Under the pieces are notes generated by a model. That model was not told where the DNA came from and ran no database searches. It was given only the letters and a program-made list of their open reading frames with translations. From Collinsella sp. (GTDB taxonomy: Bacteria; Actinomycetota; Coriobacteriia; Coriobacteriales; Coriobacteriaceae): 64,000 bases of DNA. Below are positions 51,110 through 59,676 of the stretch, one piece after another (position 1 is the first letter of the stretch; each line of letters begins with the position of its first letter). The position numbers were made by a program, and so were the translations under genes. The stretch is from contig DXMU01000015.1 of NCBI GenBank assembly GCA_019414025.1, forward strand, positions 1 through 64,000. The letters are read 5' to 3'.

Positions 51110-52678
51110 TTAGCTGGTGTGGCGCCAGCGAGGGTCGGTGAGTGTACGCGCCACACCCAGGCCAACGGGCAAAAACGCCACGATGAGCACTGCACGCACA
51201 AACCAGCCGAGCATATTGACCGTGTCGAATGTGCACATGTAATACATCGAGCGATACAGATACAAGCCCGGCACCATAATGACAATCGATGGCACCGTGA
51301 GGGCGATACGTGGGTAGGTGAGCTTGATTTCGGCTAAGCTCGCGAGCAGCCCCGATACCAGCGCGCCGATAAACGCTGCCGCCTCGGGAGGCATACCTAC
51401 GCTCAGGCCCAGAAAGGGAAACAGCGTCGGCGCATCGACGAGCGTAAGGCGCAAGGTATTGGACACGGCGCCGATCAGCCCAGCTGCCGCGGCCATCTTT
51501 ACCGGGCTGTTGAACATCACCGAGAAGCCGAATACGCCAACGAAGCTCATCACCACGCGCAGGAGCGTAAGGGCAAGCGGCGAAAGGCCGAGCGGAGCAA
51601 AATCATCCGGTGCCAGCCCCACACACTCGGCAACCATCCAGCCCACAAGGGTCGCCATCACAATAATCGACACGGCATACGAAAGACGCTCAATGCCGCT
51701 TCGCATATCGAGCTTAGCGATGTCGAGGCCTGCCGTAATGAGGGGAAAGCCGGGAATCACAAAGAGCATGGCGCCGATATAGCCTTCTTGGTGCGACATT
51801 GCCCCCGGTACGACCTGGCCAAGGCCGAGCAATGCCAGCAGATACGAAACGCAAGCGAGCGCAACGCCAATCGTCAGCGCGCTAAACTGGCCAAGACCCT
51901 GCTTGAGAATATGAGAGCGAGCAAAGTTGCCAACACCAGCGCCTACGAATGCGCAGGCCATCTCGATAGGGCCGCCGCCGAGCAAAAAGACGAAGGCGCC
52001 GCAAGCACAAGCTGCCGCAAGGCCCTGTTGCCAGGGAGAGTAATCGGGTTTTGAACTCTCAACGGTCTTGAGCATCTCGTGGTATTCGTGCACGGTAAAC
52101 CGGCGCCCATACGTCTCGATTTCCTTTAGGAAGCTCTCCATCATCCAAATGCGATGGGTATTGACTCCCGTTGTGGGCAGGCTGACAACCTCGTTAAAGC
52201 AGTGGCCATCTTCGATGCAGGTGCACTCAAACGACAGAAGACTTAAGTCAACGTGGACGGTGACACCGAGTACGGCGGCAATGCGATTCATGGTATCGCG
52301 TACACGCCAGGCACCCGTTCCGCTCGCGAGCATAAGCATACCGGTGCGGCAGATGATGGATGACTTATCGGTGAGCGGCGCATCGACGGCAAGCTCATCG
52401 CCTGCCGTCACGATCTGGTGCCAGTCAGTTTTCATATGGAGCGCGCCGGCACGAACGCCGTGGTGCATAGGGGCTCTCGAAAGCAGCGAGTCAAGGCGCG
52501 AAAGCTGTGGGGGCTCCGCTGATCCGACCTCAACCTCATCAGCCTCTTCATCGACCAGATCAAAGGAATCAAGCGGCGCTGGCTCGCGACGGTCGATCAG
52601 CTCCTCGTCCTCATCACCAAAGTAGTTGAACTGATCGAGCATGTCCTCTTCGATTGCACGCTCGCTCGCATCGTCCAT
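51110..52678 (-). CDS. Threonine/serine exporter family protein (ThrE type)
   Basis: A 522-residue membrane protein combining both halves of the ThrE family (DUF1212 and the C-terminal four-helix part) in one chain, as in Corynebacterium ThrE. About 75 acidic N-terminal residues precede the cytoplasmic domain (ICRTGMLMLASGTGAWRVRDT). Around ten predicted helices follow (LFVIPGFPLITAGLDIAKLD, MPPEAAAFIGALVSGLLASL). It probably exports Thr/Ser or small peptides. It is flanked on both sides by 56-bp palindromes and has no clear operon partner. Confidence 0.85.
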   Translation of the reverse strand: MDDASERAIEEDMLDQFNYFGDEDEELIDRREPAPLDSFDLVDEEADEVEVGSAEPPQLSRLDSLLSRAPMHHGVRAGALHMKTDWHQIVTAGDELAVDAPLTDKSSIICRTGMLMLASGTGAWRVRDTMNRIAAVLGVTVHVDLSLLSFECTCIEDGHCFNEVVSLPTTGVNTHRIWMMESFLKEIETYGRRFTVHEYHEMLKTVESSKPDYSPWQQGLAAACACGAFVFLLGGGPIEMACAFVGAGVGNFARSHILKQGLGQFSALTIGVALACVSYLLALLGLGQVVPGAMSHQEGYIGAMLFVIPGFPLITAGLDIAKLDMRSGIERLSYAVSIIVMATLVGWMVAECVGLAPDDFAPLGLSPLALTLLRVVMSFVGVFGFSVMFNSPVKMAAAAGLIGAVSNTLRLTLVDAPTLFPFLGLSVGMPPEAAAFIGALVSGLLASLAEIKLTYPRIALTVPSIVIMVPGLYLYRSMYYMCTFDTVNMLGWFVRAVLIVAFLPVGLGVARTLTDPRWRHTS

Positions 52679-52810
52679 ACAGGCGCTCCCTTCCTACCGA
52701 CTAACCCCCATCCTAGGCAGCAACGGCTAAAGGAAACATAAAAGAGACGGCTGTCATGCATGGAAGGCGCGACATAGCCAACGAGCCGATAAACCCTCGG
52801 CGAGACGAGA

Positions 52811-52866
52811 GTGGATAATCTCCCGTTTTGAGCCCGCATACGAGCCAAAAGTGGGAGATTATCCAC
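52811..52866. repeat. 56-bp palindromic repeat, family B copy 2
   Basis: GTGGATAATCTCCCGTTTT and the near-complement AAAAGTGGGAGATTATCCAC around GAGCCCGCATACGAGCC, flanked by an extra GAGA/TCTC pair. Same length as the 51019 copy. Confidence 0.85.
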
Positions 52867-52870
52867 TCTC

Positions 52871-53039
52871 ATTCTTCGAGCACTCATTTAAGTACGTCCC
52901 CAATGAGTACCAAAGTGCCGGCAGAAAAGGAACGTCCCCAAGTGCCAACCAGGGCAACGCCGCAGGTAGAGGACGGACAGCGAGCGACGTCCAACTTGAC
53001 AGCCAAGGCAACGCCGATGCCCTGGCAACGACAGCGAAA
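52871..53039. other. Intergenic stretch without recognised gene
   Basis: About 170 bases between two palindromic repeats. It contains ACGTCCCCAA twice and GTGCC motifs, perhaps the remains of older repeats. No gene or promoter was recognised. Confidence 0.4.
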
Positions 53040-53134
53040 GCCCGCTAGAGCGAGCAAGGTGCCTTGAAACGAGGCGGCATTGACCTTCTGGTCATGCCGC
53101 CGAAGTTGAAAGGCAGATTGCCGCTCTGGCGGGC
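53040..53134. repeat. About 95-bp complex palindrome, family G copy 2
   Basis: Outer arms GCCCGCTAGAGC/GCTCTGGCGGGC (one mismatch) and an inner hairpin GGCGGCATTGACC/GGTCATGCCGCC with one bulged T. Between them lie GGTGCCTTGAAA and TTGAAAGGCAGATTGCC, the same blocks as at 39668-39766 but on swapped arms. It lies after the lysS end. Confidence 0.75.
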
Positions 53135-53180
53135 TTGCAGCGTCAACTGGTTACGCGGGTTGGTAAACCCGCGTAACCCC

Positions 53181-55145
53181 CTAGTACATCTTTGCGCCGG
53201 CGGGGATGGAAGCGTCGAGCTGGATCAGGTTGAGGCGCTCCTCGCCCTCCTCCTCGTGGATGGCACTGATGAGCATACCGCAGCTGGAAATACCCATCAT
53301 CTTGCGCGGAGGCAGATTGGTGATGGCGAGCAGCGTCTTACCGACCAGGTCCTCAGGCTCATAATAATCGTGAATGCCGGAGAGGATGGTGCGGTCGGTG
53401 CCGGTGCCGTCGTCGAGCGTAAAGTTCAGCAGCTTCTTGGACTTCTTGACGGCCTCGCACGCCTTAACCTTCACGGCGCGGAAATCGCTCTTGGAGAAGG
53501 TATCGAAGTCGACGAACTCCTCGAACAGCGGCTCAACGGCGATCTTGGAGTAATCAAACGTGGGCTTGAGCGGCTTGACGAACGGGCTTGCGGTGTTGCC
53601 GGTCTCGGCAGCCTTGGCAGCAGCGGCACCGGACTGGAAACCCTTCTCGGGCTTCATGTGCGGGAACAGCAGGACGTCGCGAATGGAAGCCTGGTTGGTG
53701 AGCAGCATGACTACACGGTCGATACCGATGCCAATGCCACCCGCAGGAGGCATACCGTACTCGAGGGCACGCACGTAGTCCTCGTCGTACTCCATGGCCT
53801 CATCGTCGCCGCCGGCCTTCTCAGCCATCTGGGCAGCAAAGCGCTCAGCCTGGTCGACCGGGTCGTTGAGCTCGGAGAATGCGTTGGCGTACTCGTGGCC
53901 GGCGATGACCAGCTCAAAGCGGTGCGTCAGACGCGGATCGTCCTCAAAGCGCTTGGCAAGCGGGCTGACCTCGATGGGATAATCGCACACAAACGTGGGG
54001 TTGACGATGGTATCCTCGCCCAGCTCGTCGTAGATCTCGGCGATGATCTTGCCAGCAGTCCACTCGGGCTTAATCTCCAGGCCCTTCTCGCACGCGGCGG
54101 CGGCAAGCTCCTCGACCGGCGTATCGATGGTGACCTTCTTGCCGAGCACGTCAGAGACAATATCAGTCATGGGGCGGCTTGCCCACTCACCGGAAAGATC
54201 GATGGTCTGACCCTGGTACTCGATGACCTCGGGGTTGCCGATGGCCTTGTTGGCAGCCTTGATGACACCCTGGGCGAGCGCCTTCATGCCCTCGAGATCG
54301 GAGAAGGCACGATAGGCCTCCATCGTGGTGAACTCGGGGTTGTGGGTGAGGTCCATACCCTCGTTACGGAAGATGCGGCCGATCTCGAAGACGCGCTCAA
54401 AGCCACCGACGATGCAGCGCTTGAGGTGCAGCTCGGTAGCAATGCGCAGGTAGCATTCCTGATCGAGCGCGTTAAAGTGTGTGATGAACGGCTTAGCCGT
54501 AGCGCCACCCTGGATAGTCTGCAGAATGGGGGTCTCGACCTCCATGTAGCCGTCGGACTCCATAAAGCGGCGGAAGGTGGAGAGAATCTGCGAGCGCTTG
54601 CGGAAGGTCTCGCGAACATCGTCGTTGGCAATCAAGTCAACATAGCGCTGACGATAGCGGGTCTCCTTGTCGGAGAGGCCGTGGAACTTCTCGGGCAGCG
54701 GGCGAACGGCCTTGGAGAGCAGCTTCGCGCTCTTGGGGGCGACGGAAAGCTGGCCACGCTTGGTACGCACGACCACGCCGGTCACGCCCAGGATATCGCC
54801 CAAGTCGAGGGCCTTAAGCGTGCTCCAGGCCGCCTCGTCCATGTCGTTAATACGGCAGAACAGTTGAATCTCGCCAGTCGCGTCGCGGACGACGATGAAC
54901 ATGATCTTGCCCTGGCCGCGCTTGGCGACCACACGGCCGGCGATCTTCACGACGTCCTCGGTGTCCTCGCCATCGGCAAGCTCGGCGTACTTAGCCTCGA
55001 TATCGGCAACGTAGTCCTCAAGCTCAGAGTGCTCGGGATAGGGGTTCTGGCCCGCCTCGAACAGGGCGGCGCGCTTGGCCAGGCGGGTGGCGCGCTCGTC
55101 GTTGAGCGTCGATGCCTGATCTGCGGCGTTCTGGTTCTCTGCCAT
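53181..55145 (-). CDS. lysS: Lysyl-tRNA synthetase with C-terminal tRNA-binding domain
   Basis: Class II LysRS of 654 residues, about 150 longer than usual. The N-terminal OB domain (VKIAGRVVAKRGQGKIMF) and class II motifs 2 (FEIGRIFRNEGMDLTHNPEF) and 3 (GGIGIGIDRVVMLLTN) are normal. After about residue 530 comes a Trbp111/EMAP-II-like OB domain (FSKSDFRAVKVKACEAV, ILSGIHDYYEPEDLVGK, NLPPRKMMGISSCGMLISA) of the kind normally at the end of MetRS. It should increase tRNA affinity. GAGGAG precedes the ATG. greA lies directly upstream, separated by a terminator. Confidence 0.93.
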   Translation of the reverse strand: MAENQNAADQASTLNDERATRLAKRAALFEAGQNPYPEHSELEDYVADIEAKYAELADGEDTEDVVKIAGRVVAKRGQGKIMFIVVRDATGEIQLFCRINDMDEAAWSTLKALDLGDILGVTGVVVRTKRGQLSVAPKSAKLLSKAVRPLPEKFHGLSDKETRYRQRYVDLIANDDVRETFRKRSQILSTFRRFMESDGYMEVETPILQTIQGGATAKPFITHFNALDQECYLRIATELHLKRCIVGGFERVFEIGRIFRNEGMDLTHNPEFTTMEAYRAFSDLEGMKALAQGVIKAANKAIGNPEVIEYQGQTIDLSGEWASRPMTDIVSDVLGKKVTIDTPVEELAAAACEKGLEIKPEWTAGKIIAEIYDELGEDTIVNPTFVCDYPIEVSPLAKRFEDDPRLTHRFELVIAGHEYANAFSELNDPVDQAERFAAQMAEKAGGDDEAMEYDEDYVRALEYGMPPAGGIGIGIDRVVMLLTNQASIRDVLLFPHMKPEKGFQSGAAAAKAAETGNTASPFVKPLKPTFDYSKIAVEPLFEEFVDFDTFSKSDFRAVKVKACEAVKKSKKLLNFTLDDGTGTDRTILSGIHDYYEPEDLVGKTLLAITNLPPRKMMGISSCGMLISAIHEEEGEERLNLIQLDASIPAGAKMY

Positions 55146-55157
55146 AAGTTAGCTCCT

Positions 55158-55196
55158 CAAACTAAAACGCTCCCCAGGATTCGGTCCCAGGGAGCG
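55158..55196 (-). terminator. Terminator between greA and lysS
   Basis: Minus-strand CGCTCCCTGGGA pairs with TCCTGGGGAGCG around CCGAA and is followed by TTTTAGTTT. Some read-through into lysS is likely, since no clear lysS promoter was seen in the 13 bases that follow. Confidence 0.7.
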
Positions 55197-55224
55197 AAAA
55201 CATACCTTTACGCGGGACCGTGGT

Positions 55225-55695
55225 CTAGCGTGCAATCTTGGCGATGGTGTAGACGCGAGTCTTGCCGGAAGGCGTAACGACCTCGACGGAGTCGCCCTCG
55301 CCGTGACCGATGATGGCGTGGCCGACCGGAGACTCGTTGGAAATCTTGTGCTCGAGCGAGTTGGTCTCGGTGGTACCGACGAGCGTGACTTCCATGACCT
55401 CACCGTTGGGATCAATCAGAGAAACGGTGGAACCGATGGAGACGGTCAGATCGCCCGTGGTGGCAGCAACCTGAGCGTTGGCGAGGATGGCCTGGATCTC
55501 GGCAATACGAGCGGCGTTCTGGGCCTGCTTGTCCTTAGCGGCGTCGTACTCGGAGTTCTCCGAAAGGTCGCCGAACGCGCGGGCTTCCTTGATGTCCTCG
55601 ACGATCTCCTTGGCGTAATCGCCCTCACGCCAAGCGAGCTCCTCGACGAGCTTCTGGCGGCCCTCAGCGGTCAGTACGATCTGGCTTGCGTCCAT
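55225..55695 (-). CDS. greA: Transcription elongation factor GreA
   Basis: Rescues backtracked RNA polymerase by stimulating transcript cleavage, 156 residues. The coiled coil carries the acidic tip in FGDLSENSEYDAAKDKQ (Asp, Glu), and the C-terminal FKBP-like domain includes SPVGHAIIGHGEGD and VTPSGKTRVYTI. I chose the ATG at 55695, 8 bases after GGGGAGA. The greA-lysS pairing is common in Gram-positive bacteria. Confidence 0.94.
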   Translation of the reverse strand: MDASQIVLTAEGRQKLVEELAWREGDYAKEIVEDIKEARAFGDLSENSEYDAAKDKQAQNAARIAEIQAILANAQVAATTGDLTVSIGSTVSLIDPNGEVMEVTLVGTTETNSLEHKISNESPVGHAIIGHGEGDSVEVVTPSGKTRVYTIAKIAR

Positions 55696-55743
55696 ACGGA
55701 TATCTCCCCAACTCTGATCAAACAATCAACTGTCAACAAAACG

Positions 55744-55776
55744 AAAAAGACCGGCTAGCCTGCGGGCAAGCCGGTC
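55744..55776 (-). terminator. Rho-independent terminator after tatA
   Basis: GACCGGCT pairs with AGCCGGTC on the minus strand and is followed by TTTTTC, about 25 bases past the tatA stop. Confidence 0.75.
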
Positions 55777-55801
55777 AGGTGCTCACCCCAAAGGGATGGG
55801 A

Positions 55802-56077
55802 CTACTCTGCGTCCGCGTCGCTGTCCTCTGCCTGCTTCTTCTTGGCAGCAGCGAGCTTGGCCTCGAGCTCAGCGATCTCCTTGTCCTCCTCGGACTGCTC
55901 GACCACGACCTCCTCGGCCTGCTTGGTCTCGGCCTTATCGTCGCCCTCCATACCCTCACGGATATTCTTGACGGTAGAGCCGAGGGACTTGCCGAGCTTC
56001 GGCAGGTTCTTGGGCCCGAAGATAATCAGGACAACGACGAGAATAATGATGAGCTCAGGAGCCCTCAGTCCAAACAT
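55802..56077 (-). CDS. tatA: Twin-arginine translocase subunit TatA/TatB type
   Basis: A 91-residue Tat component. It starts MFGLRAPELIIILVVVLIIFGPKNLPKLGKSLG: one membrane helix, the FGPKNLP hinge and an amphipathic helix, then an acidic coiled tail. I chose the ATG at 56077 after GGAGG. The FGP hinge fits TatA; the short length and lone position argue against TatB. The TrpX-type binding protein in this window has a twin-Arg-like N-terminus and could be a client (speculative). Confidence 0.85.
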   Translation of the reverse strand: MFGLRAPELIIILVVVLIIFGPKNLPKLGKSLGSTVKNIREGMEGDDKAETKQAEEVVVEQSEEDKEIAELEAKLAAAKKKQAEDSDADAE

Positions 56078-56150
56078 GTAGACCTCCACAATACAGCGAG
56101 ACAAGCTCGAATGAGTATACCGCGGGTATCGCGGTATCACAACAATAGCT

Positions 56151-56179
56151 AAAAAAAGGGACCGCAAGAAGCGGTCCCT
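56151..56179 (-). terminator. Terminator after tRNA-Pro
   Basis: AGGGACCGC pairs with GCGGTCCCT on the minus strand and is followed by seven T residues. Confidence 0.88.
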
Positions 56180-56189
56180 CCTCATGCTC

Positions 56190-56266
56190 TGGTCGGGTTG
56201 ACTGGATTTGAACCAGCGACCCCTGCGTCCCGAACGCAGTGCTCTACCAAACTGAGCCACAACCCG
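56190..56266 (-). tRNA. tRNA-Pro (CGG)
   Basis: CGGGTTG acceptor, D-loop GGCTCAGTTTGGTAGAGC, anticodon CGG in the loop TTCGGGA, T-loop GGTTCAAATCC, encoded CCA at the 3' end. Confidence 0.94.
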
Positions 56267-56315
56267 TTAGCTCGACTATAGTAACAAAGATTTTCGCCGC
56301 GTGCTAGATAAATTT

Positions 56316-57212
56316 TTATTTCTTTGGCGCTTCAATGCGAACCGTGTCGGAAACGAGCTCCGTTGCATAAGCCCACCAGCCGTTTTGTTGAGCCGTCGCC
56401 GCAAGATTGGCTGCCGTGGCGGCGCTATCGCAGAGAGCAAACGAGCAGGCACCCGAACCGCACACGTTTGTGGCAATGGTACCGTCCTGTGAACGAAGCC
56501 AGTCGAGCACCGTTTGAATCCGCGGCTCCATCTGCGCGGAAATGACACCCAGGTTGTTGTGGACGAGCGCGTAGGCCGCCTCTGCGTCTCCCGAGCGAAG
56601 GGCAGATGCGATCGCTCCGGGCTTGTCCGCAGGCGCTGGGGTCTCGTCAAAACGTCGATAGGCTTCAATTGTTGAAACGCTTGCCTCGCGCGGCTTAACC
56701 AGCACGACGGGTGTCGCGGGAAGTGCGGGGTACTCGGTTGCCAGCACGTCTCCCCCACCCACGTAAAATGCAGGGCTGGCATGCAAAAAGAAGGGAACGT
56801 CGGCGCCAATGCCGCGCGCGATGTTGTCCAGCGCGGGATCGGCACGGTCGATACCCCACAGCTCTGCCAAGGCGACAATGACCGCCGCGGCATCCGTCGA
56901 AGGACCGCCCAGGCCGGCACACAACGGGATGCACTTCTCGATCGTGATGCAGACGTTGGCTTCACGACCATAATGCTCGGCCATAGCGAGCGCAGCACGA
57001 TACGCCGTATTCTTTTGCATGGGAAAGTCGGATGTCGGAATCGTCTGGACGGTCAGCGCCTGTGCCGGCGTAACCGTCACGGTATCGACAAGACCGACGG
57101 CTGCCATCAGGGAATCGACCTTATGGTAGCCGCGGTCGTCACGCTCGGTATGAACCCCCAGATAGAGGTTGATCTTTGCCGGCGCGGAAAGGGTCAGGGA
57201 CCAATCGGTCAC
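56316..57212 (-). CDS. ispE: 4-diphosphocytidyl-2-C-methyl-D-erythritol kinase
   Basis: GHMP-family kinase of the MEP pathway, 298 residues. APAKINLYLGV is the N-terminal motif, and PLCAGLGGPSTDAAAVIVAL is the ATP loop (Pro-Ser-Thr-Asp where Gly-Ser-Ser-Asp is usual). The C-terminal GSGACSFAL completes it. Start GTG at 57212 after GAGGAG, 2 bases beyond the Veg stop. With ispD and ispF elsewhere in the window it supports use of the MEP route. Confidence 0.92.
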   Translation of the reverse strand: MTDWSLTLSAPAKINLYLGVHTERDDRGYHKVDSLMAAVGLVDTVTVTPAQALTVQTIPTSDFPMQKNTAYRAALAMAEHYGREANVCITIEKCIPLCAGLGGPSTDAAAVIVALAELWGIDRADPALDNIARGIGADVPFFLHASPAFYVGGGDVLATEYPALPATPVVLVKPREASVSTIEAYRRFDETPAPADKPGAIASALRSGDAEAAYALVHNNLGVISAQMEPRIQTVLDWLRSQDGTIATNVCGSGACSFALCDSAATAANLAATAQQNGWWAYATELVSDTVRIEAPKK

Positions 57213-57214
57213 CG

Positions 57215-57511
57215 CTAGTGCTCCTCGAGCTGATTGCCGAGCGGGGTAAAAATGTGCTCGCCGCTCTCGGGGTCGAACAGCTCGACCTGGCCGGTGAGAA
57301 CATCAATATACTGGTAGGACTGACGCGACTTGCGGCCACGGCGCTCGTCGACCTCGACGATAAAGACTGCCGGATGGACGCTCTTGATGGTGCCCATGCG
57401 CTCGACGACGCGGGTGCGGCCCATGTTGGCCTTCACCTTAACGCGATCGCCCACCATATCGGTCAGCTTCTCGTGGATGTCGTCGACGTGATTGACTTCC
57501 ATCTCTTCCAT
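57215..57511 (-). CDS. Veg family protein
   Basis: A 98-residue protein of the Veg family (a beta-barrel SH3-like fold linked to biofilm control in Bacillus). It reads VNHVDDIHEKLTDMVGDRV, then ERMGTIKSVHPAVFIVEVD and SYQYIDVLTGQVELF. The ATG at 57511 lies 8 bases after GGAGG. Veg next to ispE is a common arrangement in Firmicutes. The role here is unknown. Confidence 0.82.
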   Translation of the reverse strand: MEEMEVNHVDDIHEKLTDMVGDRVKVKANMGRTRVVERMGTIKSVHPAVFIVEVDERRGRKSRQSYQYIDVLTGQVELFDPESGEHIFTPLGNQLEEH

Positions 57512-57661
57512 GAACAGGGCCTCCAGAAGATGCAATTCAAAAAGGGGATAATACCCCTAAGATAGACAAAACTCTAATACTATAGCACCCAGCTGCCGCC
57601 ATACGCAAGTAGCTAAATAAACCCCGTCCCAAATACGTACCAGACGACAACCTCGCGTAAC

Positions 57662-58108
57662 CTAAAGACTATCGGTGTCCAAGACGATGGTGAATGGGCC
57701 GTCGTTGACCAAGTCGACTTTCATATCGGCACCAAAGATGCCGTGCGCCACGTGTTCGACATCTTGGCGAACGAGCGTCAGGAAGTACTCGTAGAGCTCG
57801 TTGGCAACATCGGGGGCGCCTGCATCGGTAAACGACGGGCGGCGGCCGTGACGGCAATCGGCGAACAGCGTGAACTGCGACACCACGAGCACCTCGCCGT
57901 CGACATCGGCAAGTGCCAGGTTGGTCTTGCCGTTCTCGTCCTCGTTGATGCGCAAGCCCCGGAGCTTGCCCCACAGCTTATCGGCCTCGGCGCGCGTGTC
58001 GCCGTGGCCCACGCCCAGCAGCACCAGATAGCCGCGCCCAATTTTGCCCACGCACTCGCCGTCGACCGTCACGCCGGCGTTGAGTACGCGCTGCACCACC
58101 GCACGCAC
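57662..58108 (-). CDS. dtd: D-aminoacyl-tRNA deacylase
   Basis: Hydrolyses D-aminoacyl-tRNAs (and Gly-tRNA-Ala) as a homodimer, 148 residues. [49 protein letters not shown] (SQFTL motif) and [13 protein letters not shown] (in place of NxGPVT) are family signatures. It starts with GTG, with the GAGGAG site inside the end of the upstream rdgB gene; the gap is 3 bases. Confidence 0.94.
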   Translation of the reverse strand: MRAVVQRVLNAGVTVDGECVGKIGRGYLVLLGVGHGDTRAEADKLWGKLRGLRINEDENGKTNLALADVDGEVLVVSQFTLFADCRHGRRPSFTDAGAPDVANELYEYFLTLVRQDVEHVAHGIFGADMKVDLVNDGPFTIVLDTDSL

Positions 58109-58111
58109 GGC

Positions 58112-58753
58112 CTACTCCTCGCCCGTCAGTTTGGCGGACAGATGCTCGAGCGCGTGGAAACGATGGCTGATGGCGTTCTTCTCGTCCGCCGTCAGCTCGG
58201 CCATGGTCTTGCCCGGCGTGTCGACCGGCAGGAACAGCGGGTCATAGCCAAAGCCGTGATCGCCGCGGCCCTCGTGTGCGATAACGCCCTCGCAGGCGCC
58301 CTCGCCATAGGTGACCAGACCATCCGTGTCGATAAGCGCAACGACGCTCATAAAGCGCGCGGTGCGGTCCTCGTCCGCCACGCCTTCCAGGTTAACGAGA
58401 AGCTTGGCGTTGTTGGCGGCATCGTCTCCGTGCACGCCCGCATAGCGCGCGCTATACACGCCCGGCTCGCCGTCCAGTGCGTCGACGACCAGGCCCGAAT
58501 CGTCGGCAATGGCCATGAGCCCCGTCTCTTCGACGGCAGCCTGCGCCTTGATGATGGCGTTCTCCAAAAACGTCGTGCCGTTTTCCTCGGGATCCTCGAA
58601 ATCACCCAGCTGGCCGAGCGCCACAAAGCGAACCTCGGGCATGACCTTGCCCAAAATGGCCTCGATCTCGGTGAGCTTATGGGCGTTGCCCGTTGCCACG
58701 ACAATGGTCGTCGCCGGGTCGAGGGTGTCGATGTCGATCTTCTCAAGTGCCAT
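58112..58753 (-). CDS. rdgB: XTP/dITP diphosphatase (RdgB/HAM1 family)
   Basis: Removes non-canonical purine nucleotides from the pool, 213 residues. VVATGNAHKLTEIEAIL, FLENAIIKAQAAVEETG, ADDSGLVVDALDGEPGVYSA and GFGYDPLFLP are the HAM1 motifs, with KNAISHR at the end. AAGGAG precedes the ATG. It is cotranscribed with dtd. It complements the DNA-deoxyinosine glycosylase at 8042 functionally. Confidence 0.93.
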   Translation of the reverse strand: MALEKIDIDTLDPATTIVVATGNAHKLTEIEAILGKVMPEVRFVALGQLGDFEDPEENGTTFLENAIIKAQAAVEETGLMAIADDSGLVVDALDGEPGVYSARYAGVHGDDAANNAKLLVNLEGVADEDRTARFMSVVALIDTDGLVTYGEGACEGVIAHEGRGDHGFGYDPLFLPVDTPGKTMAELTADEKNAISHRFHALEHLSAKLTGEE

Positions 58754-58860
58754 GAGTGGTCTCCTTGTCTCTATAGCAATGCCGCGCCGAGGGCGACGAG
58801 GGCCTCCGCCTCTCCCCTCTCAATCAACGGCAGTCTTATACTTCGACGTTTTCCCAGATA

Positions 58861-58898
58861 AAACCTGCCAAAATAAACCTGTCCCTTTTTGGCAGGTT
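58861..58898. repeat. Palindromic repeat, family E (AAACCTGCC subtype)
   Basis: AAACCTGCCAAAA ... TTTTTGGCAGGTT around TAAACCTGTCCC. It is the reverse complement of the element at 21676-21726, with minor changes. It overlaps the last bases of rph, so it likely acts as the rph terminator. Confidence 0.75.
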
Positions 58899-59622
58899 AG
58901 GCGATGGCTTGGCGCTGAAGCTCGATGAGCTCGGCGATGCCTTTGTCGCCCAAGTCGAGCAGGGCGTTGAGGCGCTTACGGTCAAAGGGCGCCTGCTCGC
59001 CAGTGCCCTGGAGCTCGATCATCTCACCGGTGTCGGTGGCGACGAGGTTCATGTCGACTTCGGCATGGCTGTCCTCGGAATAATCGAGGTCAAGCAGCGT
59101 ATTGCCGTCGACAACGCCCATGGAGATTGCAGCCACCTGGCCGGTAAGCGGGATGCGCTCGATCTTGCCCGCCTCGACCCACATGGCGAGGGCGTCGTGC
59201 AGCGCCACCCAGGCGCCGGTAATGCTCGCCGTACGCGTGCCGCCATCGGCCTGAATCACATCGCAGTCGACGGTAATGGTATACTCGCCGAGCGCCTTCA
59301 TGTTGACGACGGTACGCAGACTGCGGCCGATAAGCCTCTCGATCTCCATGGAGCGGCCCTTGCGGTTGGCATGCTCGCGCTTGCAGCGTTTACCGGTCGA
59401 GGCCGGCAGCATCGCATATTCCGCCGTTACCCAGCCGGCCTTGGCGCCCTTGCGCCAACCCGGCACACCCTCCTCGATGGTGGCGGCGCACAGTACGCGC
59501 GTGTCGCCAAACTCCGCCAGGCACGAGCCGTGGGCGTGCTTCATGACGCCACGGGTGAGCTTAACGGGACGCAACTCGTTGGCGGCGCGGCCGTTGGCGC
59601 GGTTGACCTGCATGTACTCCAT
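58897..59622 (-). CDS. rph: Ribonuclease PH
   Basis: Phosphate-dependent 3'-5' exoribonuclease that trims tRNA precursors, 241 residues, hexameric in relatives. It reads [49 protein letters not shown] (phosphate-binding region), [18 protein letters not shown], and [16 protein letters not shown] with the metal-binding Asp residues. AAAGGA lies 7 bases before the ATG. Confidence 0.95.
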   Translation of the reverse strand: MEYMQVNRANGRAANELRPVKLTRGVMKHAHGSCLAEFGDTRVLCAATIEEGVPGWRKGAKAGWVTAEYAMLPASTGKRCKREHANRKGRSMEIERLIGRSLRTVVNMKALGEYTITVDCDVIQADGGTRTASITGAWVALHDALAMWVEAGKIERIPLTGQVAAISMGVVDGNTLLDLDYSEDSHAEVDMNLVATDTGEMIELQGTGEQAPFDRKRLNALLDLGDKGIAELIELQRQAIA

Positions 59623-59676
59623 AGAAAGATCCTTTCGGCAAAAGATGTGGCGAAGGCTTTGGCGGCTGCCTTACAT

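Noticed and set aside
50901..51236. Small minus-strand frames ending in the 56-bp palindromes (two similar peptides, here and near 52597-52887)
   Set aside because: The similarity between the peptides comes entirely from the repeated DNA. Neither has a ribosome site.
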